From JABFRZ01 sp964631945 (lineage in GTDB: Bacteria > Planctomycetota > UBA1135 > GCA-002686595), in the NCBI GenBank assembly GCA_964631945.1, contig CAZWAY010000011.1, positions 1 to 64,000 of the forward strand: a stretch of 64,000 bases of DNA, in the 5' to 3' direction. This document shows, one piece after another, positions 1 to 11,697 of this stretch (position 1 is the stretch's first letter; each line of letters opens with the position of its first letter). The position numbers and the translations under genes were made by a program. The notes under the pieces are model-generated. The model saw only the letters and a list, made by a program, of their open reading frames with translations. It had not been told where the DNA came from and made no database searches.

Positions 1-744
1 CACGTGCTGCGCCTGATGGTGACGAGCGCGACCTACCGCCAGAGCTCGCGCCTGCGCCCCGAACTCGCCGAGCGCGACCCGGAGAACCGCTGGCTGGCCT
101 TCCTGACGCGCAAGCGGCTCTCGGCCGAGGCCATCCGCGACCAGGCGCTGTACGTGGCCGGGCTGCTGGTCGAGCGCTCCGGCGGGCCCTCGGTCAAGCC
201 CTACCAGCCAGAGGGCCTGTGGCAGGAGGTCGCCATGCCGCAGTCGAACACGCGCGAGTACGAGCGCGGCATGGGTGACGAGCTGTGGCGTCGCAGCCTG
301 TACACCTACTGGAAGCGCGCCTGCCCGCCGCCCTCCTTGATGACCCTCGACGCGCCCACGCGCGAGTCCTGCACGATCCGGCGCGCCAGCACGAACACGC
401 CGCTGCAGGCGCTTGTTTTGTGGAACGACGAGCAGTTCGTCGAGGCCGCGCGCGGGCTCGCGACGCGCACGCTGGCCGAGAACCTGCCCGACGAGCACGC
501 ACGCCTCGCGCGGCTCTTCACACGCTGCGCCGCGCGTTCACCCGCGGCAGAAGAGCTCGATTTGCTCGCGAGCGCGCTGAGCGACTTCCGCGTGCGTTAC
601 ACCGCCGCGCCCGACGATGCGCGGAAGCTGCTCGAGGTGGGGGAGGCGATGGCCCCGGCCGAGCTCGATCCCGTCGAGCTCGCGGCCTGGACGATGCTCG
701 CGAACGCGGTCCTGAGCCTCGACGCCGTGCTCACGCGCGGCTGA
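1..744 (+). CDS. DUF1553 (PSD1) family protein, C-terminal part
   Basis: The frame is already open at base 1, so this is the 3' end of a gene that starts outside the window; about 247 residues are visible. The text around MVTSATYRQSS, the NRWLAF stretch, LSAEAIRDQAL and the RRASTNTPLQALVLWNDEQFVEAAR block are typical of the C-terminal DUF1553 domain of planctomycete proteins, which usually carry an N-terminal cytochrome-c-like domain and DUF1549. They are secreted or periplasmic proteins of unproven function, commonly encoded directly before a DUF1501 gene. Here the DUF1501 gene is on the same strand but 3.7 kb downstream, behind two opposite-strand genes. Function beyond the family is not known. 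Confidence 0.88.
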   Translation, partial: HVLRLMVTSATYRQSSRLRPELAERDPENRWLAFLTRKRLSAEAIRDQALYVAGLLVERSGGPSVKPYQPEGLWQEVAMPQSNTREYERGMGDELWRRSLYTYWKRACPPPSLMTLDAPTRESCTIRRASTNTPLQALVLWNDEQFVEAARGLATRTLAENLPDEHARLARLFTRCAARSPAAEELDLLASALSDFRVRYTAAPDDARKLLEVGEAMAPAELDPVELAAWTMLANAVLSLDAVLTRG

Positions 745-750
745 GCCCGC

Positions 751-936
751 TCATCCACCGACGAGCCGGATCTCGAGCTCGCGGTTCAGGGCTCGCGCGA
801 TCCGGCGCAGCATGCGCAGCGAGTGGCCCTCGTAGTCGGCGTCCTCCAGGCGCGCGATCACGGCCTGGGTCGTGCCGGCGAGATCGGCCAGCTCCGCTTG
901 CATGCGCCTCGCGGCCGTGCGGGCCTCGAGCACCAT
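751..936 (-). CDS. Small XRE/HigA-like helix-turn-helix protein
   Basis: This is a 61-residue frame from an ATG at 936. It carries a recognisable HTH core: QAELADLAGTTQAVIARLE, then YEGHSLRMLRRIARAL and a basic end. This pattern is usual in HigA/XRE antitoxins. Most relatives have a further 15-40 N-terminal residues; here the frame stays open upstream without family-like sequence, so the gene may be N-terminally eroded. In relatives the first helix reads TQAEL, here MQAEL. No toxin gene is visible beside it: the 254 bases up to the kinase stop hold no supportable gene. It ends 6 bases after the DUF1553 stop, in convergent orientation. It could be a solitary regulator or a remnant. Confidence 0.55.
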   Translation of the reverse strand: MVLEARTAARRMQAELADLAGTTQAVIARLEDADYEGHSLRMLRRIARALNRELEIRLVGG

Positions 937-1190
937 GCAGCCGCCCAGAGTAGCCGAGTAGCGGAAGGTGAAGAGTCGGATGCGCGTGAGCGGGGGGCGC
1001 GGCGAGAGGCCGCACACTTCCCTCTCTCTCGGAACCCTCCCCCCTCCCTTCCACCACCACTTCCGAAAAATCTCCCGAATCGCCTCGGCCATTCCAAGTC
1101 CCCGGCGCCTTTCCTGCGCGGCTCGCTTCGCAGAGCCGCTCCGGAGGCGCCTCGCCGTTCTCCTCCCAGACCCGAACCGTGGCGAAGAGG

Positions 1191-4334
<3,144 letters not shown>

Positions 4335-4390
4335 GCGCGCCGCAAAGCGTAGTCGACCCAGCTCCTTCCAACCATTCCTCTCTTCCTCTT

Positions 4391-4430
4391 CCGCCTCTGT
4401 GAGGCTCCGTGCCCTCTGCGCCTCCGCGGT
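4391..4430 (-). repeat. Dispersed GC-rich repeat, copy 1
   Basis: Read on the minus strand from 4430 it begins ACCGCGGAGGCGC and continues with GAGG, then CGGAGCCTCAC. It matches the plus-strand copy at 18286-18325 at 32 of the first 36 positions. It sits in the 133-base gap between the divergent kinase and DUF1501 starts. Other bacteria carry similar CGCAGAG/CGGAG-type dispersed intergenic sequences; its role is unknown. Confidence 0.6.
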
Positions 4431-4467
4431 GCGCTCGGCTCGCCCCCGCAGTACGATCTCGGCCTCC

Positions 4468-5913
4468 ATGCCGCCGCACGGTCCGCTCTTCGATCTGGGT
4501 TTGACGTTGACGCGCCGGCGCTTCTTCGGCCGCGCCGCGGGGACGGTCGGAGCGGCGCTCGGCACGAGCGCGCTGGCGCAGTGTCTCGGCGCGAGCACGG
4601 GCTCGGCGCGCACGCTCTCGGCGCCGAAGGCGAAGCGCGTGATCTACCTGCACATGGAGGGCGCGCCCTCGCAGATCGACCTGTTCGACCACAAGCCCGA
4701 GCTGCGCGCGCGCTACGACCAGGACCTGCCGGACTCGATCCGCCAGGGCCAGCGCCTGACGGGCATGACCTCGGGGCAGACGCGCTTCCCCGTGGCGCCC
4801 TCGATCTTCCGCTTCACGCGCTACCGGAACCGCCAGGACGGAGTCTGGATCAGCGAGCTGATGCCGCACACCGGGCGGATGGCCGAGGAGCTCGCCTTCG
4901 TGCACTCGCTGCGCACCGAGGCCATCAACCACGAGCCCGGCATCACCTTCTTCCAGACCGGCAACCAGCAGCCGGGACGACCCTCGTTCGGCTCGTGGGT
5001 CGGCTACGGCCTGGGCAGCGTCAACCAGAACCTGCCGACCTTCGTGGTCATGATCACGCAGGGCAAGGGCAACATGCAGGCCCTGGCGGCGCGCTTCTGG
5101 GGCTCGGGCTTCCTCCCCAGCGAGCACCAGGGGTGCAAGCTGCGCTCCGCCGGCGACCCGGTGCTGTACCTGAAGGATCCGCCCGGGGTCGCGCGCGGCG
5201 ATCGGCGGCGCATGCTCGACCTCGCGTCGGCGCTGAACGAGCGCGAAGCCGAGCGCTCGCTCGATCCCGAGGTGCGCGCGCGCATCGCCCAGGCCGAGCT
5301 GGCCTACCGCATGCAGATGTCCGTGCCCGAGCTGACCGATTTCTCGCGCGAGGACGCGGCCACGCTGGAGCTCTACGGACCCGAGGTAGGCGTGCCCGGC
5401 TCGTTCGCGGCCAACTGCCTGCTGGCGCGGCGCCTGGCCGAGCGCGGCGTGCGCTTCATCCAGCTCTACATGCGCGGCTGGGACCAGCACGGCAACCTGC
5501 CGGGCGAGATCCGGCTGCAGGCGGCGGCCGTCGACCAGCCCCAGGCGGCGCTGCTCACGGACCTGAAGCGGCGCGGCCTGCTGGACGAGACGCTGGTGCT
5601 GTGGGGCGGCGAGTTCGGCCGCACGGTCTACTCGCAGGGCGAGCTCTCGCACACGAACTACGGGCGCGACCACCACCCGCGCTGCTTCACGGTGTGGATG
5701 GCGGGCGGCGGCATCGCGCCGGGCATCTGTTACGGCAAGACCGACGAGTACGGCTACAACGTGGTCGAGAATCCGCTCGAGGTGCACGACCTGCACGCCA
5801 CGCTGCTCCATCTCCTGGGGCTCGACCACGAGAAGCTCGTCTACCGCCACCAGGGGCGCGACTTCCGCCTGACGGACGTGTTCGGTCACGTGGTGCCCGG
5901 CCTCCTGGCGTGA
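4468..5913 (+). CDS. DUF1501 family protein, Tat-exported
   Basis: 481 residues from the ATG at 4468. The N-terminus LTRRRFFGRAAG followed by a hydrophobic, small-residue stretch is a twin-arginine signal, so the protein is exported folded. YLHMEGAPSQIDLFDHKP, GRPSFGSWVGYGLG, LWGGEFGRT and GRDHHPRCFTVWMAGGG are hallmark DUF1501 blocks; the family resembles sulfatase/alkaline-phosphatase-fold enzymes, but the substrate is unknown. An upstream in-frame ATG at 4333 was rejected because it would translate the dispersed repeat and precede the Tat signal by 45 atypical residues. The partner DUF1553 gene normally lies directly upstream; here a kinase gene and an HTH gene intervene. The next gene on the strand follows after 44 bases. 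Confidence 0.93.
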   Translation: MPPHGPLFDLGLTLTRRRFFGRAAGTVGAALGTSALAQCLGASTGSARTLSAPKAKRVIYLHMEGAPSQIDLFDHKPELRARYDQDLPDSIRQGQRLTGMTSGQTRFPVAPSIFRFTRYRNRQDGVWISELMPHTGRMAEELAFVHSLRTEAINHEPGITFFQTGNQQPGRPSFGSWVGYGLGSVNQNLPTFVVMITQGKGNMQALAARFWGSGFLPSEHQGCKLRSAGDPVLYLKDPPGVARGDRRRMLDLASALNEREAERSLDPEVRARIAQAELAYRMQMSVPELTDFSREDAATLELYGPEVGVPGSFAANCLLARRLAERGVRFIQLYMRGWDQHGNLPGEIRLQAAAVDQPQAALLTDLKRRGLLDETLVLWGGEFGRTVYSQGELSHTNYGRDHHPRCFTVWMAGGGIAPGICYGKTDEYGYNVVENPLEVHDLHATLLHLLGLDHEKLVYRHQGRDFRLTDVFGHVVPGLLA

Positions 5914-5957
5914 GAGGCTGAGTCGATGCCGGGGAAGACGACGAGAGGCCGGCGGCG

Positions 5958-7709
5958 ATGAACGTGGCCGACTACGCGCAGCTCGGGCGCTTGCACCCGC
6001 TGGTTCTGCACCTGCCGATCGGGTTCCTGCTGGCGGCGCTGTGGCTCGAGGTCCTGGCCACGCGCGGCAAGCTCGAGCGTCCGGCGCTGGCGCTCTTCCT
6101 GTGGTTGGCGGCGCTGTCCGCGGCGCTGGCGGCGGCGACCGGCTGGGTGCTGGGGCACGAGGCGGACTACGGCGGGGCGACCTTCGAACGCCACCGGCAG
6201 CTCGGTATCGCGCTCGCGATCCTGGCCGTGCTCGCGGCGCTGCTGCATCCGTCGAGCGGCGCGGGCCGGCGCCTCGGGTTGTATCGCGCGGCGCTGCTCG
6301 CCGCCTGCGCGTTGCTCGTGCCGGCCGGGCATCTGGGCTCGACGTTGACGCACGGGAGCGACTGGTTGGCCGGTCCGCGCGTGCGCACGACGACGGAGGT
6401 CGAGTTGGGCACGGAGGTCCGCGCGCCCTCGAACGGTTCGGAGGGCACGACGCTTCCGGTGCCGACGCCCGAGGGCGCTTCCGTGCTCTCGGGTGCCGAC
6501 ACCTACGCCACCGTGTTCGCGGCCTTCTTCGAGGCGCGCTGCACCAGCTGTCACGGGCACGCCAAGCACAAGGGTGGCCTGCGGCTCGATTCCTACGCCG
6601 CCATGCTGGCGGGCGGCGACGACGGACCCGCGCTCGTGCCCGGCGACCCTGCCGCGAGCCTCCTGCTGCAGCGCGTGAAGCTCCCGCTCGAGCACGAGGA
6701 CCACATGCCGCCCGAGGGCAAGCCGCAGCCGACGCCGGCAGAGCTTGCCGCGCTCGAGGCCTGGATCGCCGCGTCGGCGCCATCCGGCGCCGCGGCTGCG
6801 CTGCCTTCGTCTGCAACGACGCCGCCCGCGCCGTCGGCGCCGGCACCTGCTCCTCCCGAGCCGCGCGGCGCCTCCATCGGGCCTCCTCCGCAGGCACCGG
6901 CCCTGGCCGCGCCGCTCGCTCCACCGGCCGCGGCCTTGGCCGCCCTCGATCAGGCCTTCGTCCACCACGAGCGCCTCGACCGGATCCAGACCGACCGGAC
7001 TCCGGCCGATCCGACTCCCACCGATCCGACTCCCACCGATCCGACGCAGGCCGAGCTGTGGATCGACGTGGCCGCCGTCGCCCCGACCTTCGGCGACGCC
7101 GAGTTCCAGCGGCTGCTCGTTCCGCTCGCGCCCTGGACGGTCGAGCTGTCGCTCGCGCGCAGCGCGGTCACCGACGCCGTGCTGACCGAGCTCGCGCGCT
7201 TCCCGCGCCTCGTGCGTCTCGACCTGCGCGCGACCCGCGTGAGCGGCGCGGGAGTGCGCGCCCTCGGCCCCGATTCCGGGCTGCTCGAACTCAACCTCGC
7301 TCAGACCAAGGTCACCGACGCCGCCGTGGATGCGCTCCTCGGGCTGCGCGAGCTGCGCACGCTCGAGCTGTGGGGCGCGGGCCTCACGCCCGCGGGCCTG
7401 GCGCGCCTGCGCGCGGCCGCGCGCCCGGAGCTGCGCGTGAACGCGGGCGACGAGCCCGCAGCCGAGGCGCTCGAGGGCGAGGGCGAGCTCGTTTTCACGA
7501 GCGACCGTCCGCTGCCCGGCGCCGAACTCGTGCCCGAGGCGCTGCGCCCGATCAACGCGACCTGCCCGGTCTCGGGCAGTCCGGTGAACCCGAAGTACGC
7601 GCTCGTGTACACCTCGGCCCACGGCACGCGCGTGATCGGCTTCTGCTGCCCGAACTGCCCGAAGGAGTTCTGGAGCGACCCGGCACGCTTCGACGCGAAG
7701 CTGCCTTGA
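5958..7709 (+). CDS. DUF2231-like membrane / planctomycete cytochrome c / LRR / TRASH-like fusion
   Basis: 583 residues with a mosaic layout. Residues 1-155 carry about four hydrophobic helices starting LGRLHPLVLHLPIGFLLAALW, like DUF2231-type membrane modules. A single c-type heme site follows (Cys195, Cys198, His199 in CTSCHG) inside a planctomycete cytochrome domain (KHKGGLRLDSYAAMLAGG, HMPPEGKPQPT). A Pro/Ala-rich linker contains a TPTDP repeat. Then comes a leucine-rich-repeat-like region (VTDAVLTELARFPRLVRLDL, VTDAAVDALLGL). The C-terminus CPVSGSPVNPKY with FCCPNCPKEFW looks like a TRASH/YHS-type metal-binding finger. It is probably co-transcribed with DUF1501 and membrane anchored with the heme outside the cytoplasm; a role in metal-linked electron transfer is inference. 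Confidence 0.82.
   Translation: MNVADYAQLGRLHPLVLHLPIGFLLAALWLEVLATRGKLERPALALFLWLAALSAALAAATGWVLGHEADYGGATFERHRQLGIALAILAVLAALLHPSSGAGRRLGLYRAALLAACALLVPAGHLGSTLTHGSDWLAGPRVRTTTEVELGTEVRAPSNGSEGTTLPVPTPEGASVLSGADTYATVFAAFFEARCTSCHGHAKHKGGLRLDSYAAMLAGGDDGPALVPGDPAASLLLQRVKLPLEHEDHMPPEGKPQPTPAELAALEAWIAASAPSGAAAALPSSATTPPAPSAPAPAPPEPRGASIGPPPQAPALAAPLAPPAAALAALDQAFVHHERLDRIQTDRTPADPTPTDPTPTDPTQAELWIDVAAVAPTFGDAEFQRLLVPLAPWTVELSLARSAVTDAVLTELARFPRLVRLDLRATRVSGAGVRALGPDSGLLELNLAQTKVTDAAVDALLGLRELRTLELWGAGLTPAGLARLRAAARPELRVNAGDEPAAEALEGEGELVFTSDRPLPGAELVPEALRPINATCPVSGSPVNPKYALVYTSAHGTRVIGFCCPNCPKEFWSDPARFDAKLP
6993..7052 (+). repeat. 15-bp in-frame tandem repeat
   Basis: Four units of a 15-mer. 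The two middle units (7008-7022 and 7023-7037) are identical, GATCCGACTCCCACC, and the flanking units differ at a few bases. They encode DPTPT-type pentapeptides in the linker of the cytochrome/LRR fusion. The number of units is likely to vary by slippage. Confidence 0.85.
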
Positions 7710-7738
7710 GCGATTTGCCTTCGCGCCGGGACGAGCCC

Positions 7739-8638
7739 TCAGCGCGGACTCGCGGCCGGGGTGGCCGAGACCTGTGCGCGGAGCTGCGCGGCGAGGAAGC
7801 GTTCGGTGTGCTTCCAATACTCGACGTTCGCGTCGTGGCGCAGGAAGTTGCCGTGGCCGCCGCCCACGATCAGCTCCAGCTCCGAGTGCACCCCGACCGC
7901 GCGCAGGGCTTCGTCCATCGCCAGCGCGTGGCCCACGGGCACGAGCCTGTCGGCGTCGCCGTGGATCAGCAGGAAGGGCGCGTCATCGCCCGTCACGAGG
8001 CGCAGCGGAGAGGCGGCCGCGTAGGCCGAGTCGGGCGCGTCGCCGAACAGCTCGGGCGGCGGCTGGGTGTCGAAGTCGAGCTCCGGCTCGCGCGTGAGCA
8101 GCACCGGGCCGAAGAAGTCGACCACGCACTGCACGCGGCTCGACTGGCGCAGGACCGGATCGGCGGCCGCGGGATCGCGCGTCTCGTCCAGCACGCCGAG
8201 CAGCGCCACCAGATGCCCCCCGGCCGAGAGACCCAGCGCGCCGAAGCGCAGCGGGTCGACGTGGAAGCGCGCGGCCTGCGAGCGCACGAACTGCAGCGCG
8301 TAGCGGCAGTCCTCGAGCTGCGCCGGGAAGCGGTCCGCCGGCGCCAGGCGATAACGCGGCGCGAAGCAGGCGTAGCCCGCGCGCACGAGGAGTTCGCCGA
8401 ACTCGCGCATGTCGCGCTTGTCGCCGTGCATCCAGGCGCCGCCGTACACGAGCAGGACTGCGGGGTGTGGGCCGTCGCCCGCGGGCAGGTAGGCGTCGAG
8501 GCGCAGCTCCTCGCGTCGCGCGCCGAGCTCGAGCGTGCGCACCAGGATGTCGCGCTCGACGCGCACGCCCGCAGGCACCTGGGCCTCCTGGAGCCGAGTC
8601 TCCTGCAGCAGGAGCAGCGCGAGGGCGGCGAGTTCCAT
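7739..8638 (-). CDS. Secreted alpha/beta-hydrolase, BD-FAE/esterase-like
   Basis: 299 residues from an ATG at 8638 that begins a short hydrophobic leader (MELAALALLLL), consistent with export; an upstream ATG at 8713 would add 25 polar residues before it. LLVYGGAWMHGDKRD is the oxyanion-hole region (YGG in place of HGG). GLSAGG carries the nucleophile Ser138, HGDADRLVP the acid region, and GGGHGNF the catalytic histidine. This fits the esterase/lipase (acetyl-xylan or ferulate esterase-like) branch of the fold. The substrate cannot be read from the sequence. The gene converges on the cytochrome fusion with a 29-base gap. Confidence 0.87.
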   Translation of the reverse strand: MELAALALLLLQETRLQEAQVPAGVRVERDILVRTLELGARREELRLDAYLPAGDGPHPAVLLVYGGAWMHGDKRDMREFGELLVRAGYACFAPRYRLAPADRFPAQLEDCRYALQFVRSQAARFHVDPLRFGALGLSAGGHLVALLGVLDETRDPAAADPVLRQSSRVQCVVDFFGPVLLTREPELDFDTQPPPELFGDAPDSAYAAASPLRLVTGDDAPFLLIHGDADRLVPVGHALAMDEALRAVGVHSELELIVGGGHGNFLRHDANVEYWKHTERFLAAQLRAQVSATPAASPR

Positions 8639-8811
8639 TCGATCGGGTGGCTGGGAGGGCGGGGCGCGAGGACACGCCTCGAGCGCGCTTCTGCAACGAG
8701 TGTAACCCGGCACGCGCGCACGGGGCAGAGCCGCGCTGCCTCGCGCCGCGAGTTCCGCGCACCTGCCTCGCGCGCGCGCGGAATCACGCTAGAGTACGGC
8801 TCGCTCTCCCG

Positions 8812-9816
8812 ATGGCACACCTCACGAGCGCCCGACCCGGCTTCGGTACCCAGGTCACCCCGCACGTCTTCGTGCAGCACCATTCAGTCGGTGTGTGGGG
8901 CCCGGGCCGGATCCAGCCCAGCGCGCCGCTCGCGCTCGGGCTCCTGACGCACGCGCTGCATTACGGCGCCAGCATCTTCGAGGGTTTCAAGGTCTTCCGC
9001 CAGCCGGATGGCTCGCTGGCGGTGTTCCGTCCCCTCGACCACCTGGCGCGCCTCAACCGCTCGGCCGAGCGCATGTGCCTGCCCCAGATCGAGCCCGCGG
9101 CGCTGTGCGCGCGCATCGCCGAGCTGGTGCGGGCCGACGCGGACAGCGTGCCCGCGCCGCCCGACTCGCTCTACGTGCGCCCGCTGATGTACGCGGACGA
9201 CGGGGTGCTGGGCTACTCCACCCCGACCTCGGTCGCGCTGGCGGTAATGCTCGTGCCCGTGCCGGTCCTGTTCAAGGGTTCGAGCGGCGTGCGCTTGCGC
9301 ACCGAGACGCGCTACGTGCGCGCCGCGCCGGGCGGTACGGGCAGCGCGAAGTGCGCCGGGAACTACGGAGGCGCGTTGCTGGCGCAGCGCGAGGCGCGCG
9401 CGGCCGGCTTCGACGAGGTGCTGTGGCTCGACGCGCGCGAGCGGCGCTGGCTCGAGGAAGCGGGCGGCATGAACCTGATGCTGGTGCGCAAGGGCCGACT
9501 CTCGACCCCGCCGCTCTCGGACACCATCCTGGCCGGCATCACGCGCGACAGCCTGCTCCAGCTGGCGCGCGCGGAAGGGATGGGCGTGGAAGAGCGCCCG
9601 ATCTCGACCGACCCGGGCGACTGGACGGAGGTGAGCGAGGCCTTCACCTCCGGCACCGCGGCCGGCACCGCGCACATCCGCGAGATCGTGCACGAAGGCC
9701 GCGTGCTGTTCGCGCGCCCCGAGCCGGGGCCGCTGGCGCGCCGGCTCGGCGAGCGCCTCGAGCGCATCAAGTTCGGGCTCGAACCCGACCCGTTCGGCTG
9801 GCGCCACGCGCTGTAG
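8812..9816 (+). CDS. ilvE: Branched-chain amino acid aminotransferase (PLP fold type IV)
   Basis: 334 residues, the usual size. It shows HYGASIFEGFKVFR near residue 50, YVRPLMYADDGVLGY, and the PLP lysine Lys180 within GSAKCAGNYGG. EEAGGMNLMLV and the AFTSGTAAGTAHI block are the phosphate-binding and C-terminal signatures. The enzyme transfers amino groups between glutamate and the keto acids of Leu, Ile and Val in the cytoplasm. The ATG at 8812 follows a non-coding stretch and gives the standard N-terminus. The gene stands alone; the gap of about 200 bases to the next gene shows only a small GC hairpin near 9943-9958. D-amino acid transaminases share the fold, but the FEG and EEAGGMN motifs favour the branched-chain enzyme. 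Confidence 0.92.
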   Translation: MAHLTSARPGFGTQVTPHVFVQHHSVGVWGPGRIQPSAPLALGLLTHALHYGASIFEGFKVFRQPDGSLAVFRPLDHLARLNRSAERMCLPQIEPAALCARIAELVRADADSVPAPPDSLYVRPLMYADDGVLGYSTPTSVALAVMLVPVPVLFKGSSGVRLRTETRYVRAAPGGTGSAKCAGNYGGALLAQREARAAGFDEVLWLDARERRWLEEAGGMNLMLVRKGRLSTPPLSDTILAGITRDSLLQLARAEGMGVEERPISTDPGDWTEVSEAFTSGTAAGTAHIREIVHEGRVLFARPEPGPLARRLGERLERIKFGLEPDPFGWRHAL

Positions 9817-10022
9817 CACGCCCCAGGCGGGCGTAGCGCGGGCTCGGACGCGCGCGGGCACAGGAGCCTTACAGCGCGCGCCGGACATCGCTTCAAGGCC
9901 GCTTCGGGGGTCGGCCGAAAGGGCGCGCCCAGAGGGAAGGAGCTGGCGCACACGCCAGTGTCGCTAGAGCCCGTACGTTCGGGCTCGTCCCGCGAGATCC
10001 CAGTCTCAGAAAGGACCGATCG

Positions 10023-10727
10023 ATGGGGAATCAAGAGTATCCGGTGTTCGAGGAGCAGATCCCGTTCGCGGAGGAGGAACAGGCCTTCGAGGGCGCCGAG
10101 TTCGTGGACAATCCCGAGCCGCGTTGCCCGTGCGTGCTGCTGCTCGACACCTCGAAGTCGATGGCCGGCAAGCCGATCCAGGAGCTCAACGCGGGCCTGC
10201 AGCTCCTGCGCGCCGAGCTGATGGAGGACGAGCTGGCCTCCAAGCGCGCCGAGGTGGCCATCGTGGCCTTCGGCCCGGTGCGCGTGGAGACCGACTTCAC
10301 CACGCCGGAGTTCTTCGAATCGCCCGAGCTCCAGGCCGAGGGCGAGACGCCGCTCGGCGCGGCCGTCGAGCGCGCGCTCGAGCTGATCGACGAGCGCAAG
10401 GCGACCTACCGCGAGAACGGCATCAACTACTACCGCCCGTGGATCTTCCTGATCACGGACGGCGCGCCCACCGACCAGTGGGAGAAGGCCGCCAAGAAGA
10501 TCCAGGCCGGCGAGAAGGAAGGGCGCTTCGCGTTCTTCCCGGTCGGCGTGCAGAAGGCCAACATGGACGTGCTGGCCAAGCTGGGCACGCGCAAGCCGCT
10601 GCACCTGGACGGGCTGCGCTTCCGCGACCTGTTCGCGTGGCTGTCGCAGTCGCTGCAGAAGGTCTCGCAGTCGCAGCTGGGCACCGAGGTCGCGTTGCCT
10701 TCGCCCTCGGGCTGGACGGCGGTCTAG
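10023..10727 (+). CDS. TerY-like von Willebrand factor A domain protein
   Basis: 234 residues, essentially one VWA domain preceded by a short acidic tail. The metal-ion-dependent adhesion site is intact: Asp42, Ser44 and Ser46 in LLDTSKSM, the threonine in EGETPLG, and the aspartate in ITDGAPTD. A possible ribosome site AAAGGA lies 8 bases before the ATG. It is the first gene of a three-gene run with a PP2C phosphatase (71 bases on) and a kinase-HhH protein, the arrangement described as the TerY-P triad of Ter-linked stress systems. It is a cytoplasmic protein that probably binds a phosphorylated partner in a metal-dependent way; no TerD/TerC genes are in view. Confidence 0.9.
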   Translation: MGNQEYPVFEEQIPFAEEEQAFEGAEFVDNPEPRCPCVLLLDTSKSMAGKPIQELNAGLQLLRAELMEDELASKRAEVAIVAFGPVRVETDFTTPEFFESPELQAEGETPLGAAVERALELIDERKATYRENGINYYRPWIFLITDGAPTDQWEKAAKKIQAGEKEGRFAFFPVGVQKANMDVLAKLGTRKPLHLDGLRFRDLFAWLSQSLQKVSQSQLGTEVALPSPSGWTAV

Positions 10728-10797
10728 GTCCGCCATGGAGGTCGCGGGTCCGTCGATGGGTGAGGGCTGGGCAGAGCATGGGCGCGAGGCCGCAGGC

Positions 10798-11697
10798 ATG
10801 ACGACGCCTGCGGAGCGCGCCTGGCGCTTCGCGCAGGCCTCGGTCGTCGGCAGCTCGCACCTCCGCAATCGGACGCCCTGCCAGGACGCGTCGGCCTGCG
10901 AATGGATCGAGCAGGCCGGCGCGTCGGCGCTGGTGGCGGTGGTCTCCGACGGCGCCGGCAGCGCGCCCTTCTCGCAGTTCGGCGCGCGCACGGCCTGCGA
11001 GCTCGTGCTGGAGGAGACGAAGGCGGCGCTGGCCGCCGGCGCGCGCGTCGAGGACCTGGGGCGCGAGTTCGCGCTCGGCGTGCTGGAACGCATCCAGGTG
11101 CGCCTGGCACGCGTGGCGCGCCACGTGCGCCGGCCCGAGCGCGAATTCGCCTGCACGCTGCTGTTCGCCGTGGTCGGCGCGCGGCGCGCGCTCTTCGCCC
11201 AGATCGGCGACGGCGCGATCGTGGTCTCGCCCGACGTGCACACGCAGACGGCCGTGCCGGGGAGCTACGGTTGGGTCTTCTGGCCGCAGCAGGGCGAGTA
11301 CCTGAACCAGACCTGCTTCGTGACCGAGGCGGGGGCGCACGAGCGCCTCGAGTGCGCCGCCTGGGACGGGGCCGTGGAGGAGCTCGCGCTGTTCTCGGAC
11401 GGGCTGCAGGGCCTGGTGCTGGACGGCAAGAAGAAGCTCGCGCACGCGCGCTTCTTCGAGCCGATGTTCGTGGCCGTGCGCTGGGCGTTGCCAGGACGCT
11501 CGCCGGCCCTCTCGCACTCGTTGGCGCGCTTCCTCGGTTCGCGCGCGATCGAGACGCGCACCGACGACGACAAGTCGCTGGTGCTCGCCAGCCGGCGCGC
11601 GCCCGAGCCGCGACCCGTGCGCCCGGCGCCGGTCGAGCCGCACGCCGCGCTCGGGGCCAGCTGGCCGCGCGAGCTCCGGGAAGGGCGCGGGGCATGA
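10798..11697 (+). CDS. PP2C-type Ser/Thr phosphatase of the TerY-P triad
   Basis: 299 residues from the ATG at 10798; an in-frame ATG at 10735 would add 21 residues and cannot be excluded. Metal-binding aspartates are visible in PCQDAS (Asp30), VSDGAGS (Asp51), IGDGAIV and near the end DDDKSLVLA. GSSHLRNRTPCQD is the typical start of the triad-type PP2C_2 domain. It should remove phosphate placed by the adjacent kinase. Its stop overlaps the kinase start (ATGA), so translation is coupled. The last 35 residues are a Pro/Arg-rich tail without known domain. Confidence 0.88.
   Translation: MTTPAERAWRFAQASVVGSSHLRNRTPCQDASACEWIEQAGASALVAVVSDGAGSAPFSQFGARTACELVLEETKAALAAGARVEDLGREFALGVLERIQVRLARVARHVRRPEREFACTLLFAVVGARRALFAQIGDGAIVVSPDVHTQTAVPGSYGWVFWPQQGEYLNQTCFVTEAGAHERLECAAWDGAVEELALFSDGLQGLVLDGKKKLAHARFFEPMFVAVRWALPGRSPALSHSLARFLGSRAIETRTDDDKSLVLASRRAPEPRPVRPAPVEPHAALGASWPRELREGRGA

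Noticed and set aside
937..1190. Toxin gene partner for the small HTH protein
   Set aside because: No frame on either strand shows RelE/HigB-like or other toxin motifs.
4335..4613. N-terminal extension of the kinase up to 4613
   Set aside because: It would translate the dispersed repeat and overlap the divergent DUF1501 gene; the kinase domain starts normally after the ATG at 4334.
6041..8947. Long plus-strand frame overlapping the cytochrome fusion and the esterase
   Set aside because: It has low-complexity Arg/Ala composition and overlaps two well-supported genes; it is a GC artefact.
9943..9958. CTGGCG-CACA-CGCCAG hairpin before the TerY-like gene
   Set aside because: A 6-bp GC palindrome is common at this base composition and no second site supports an operator.
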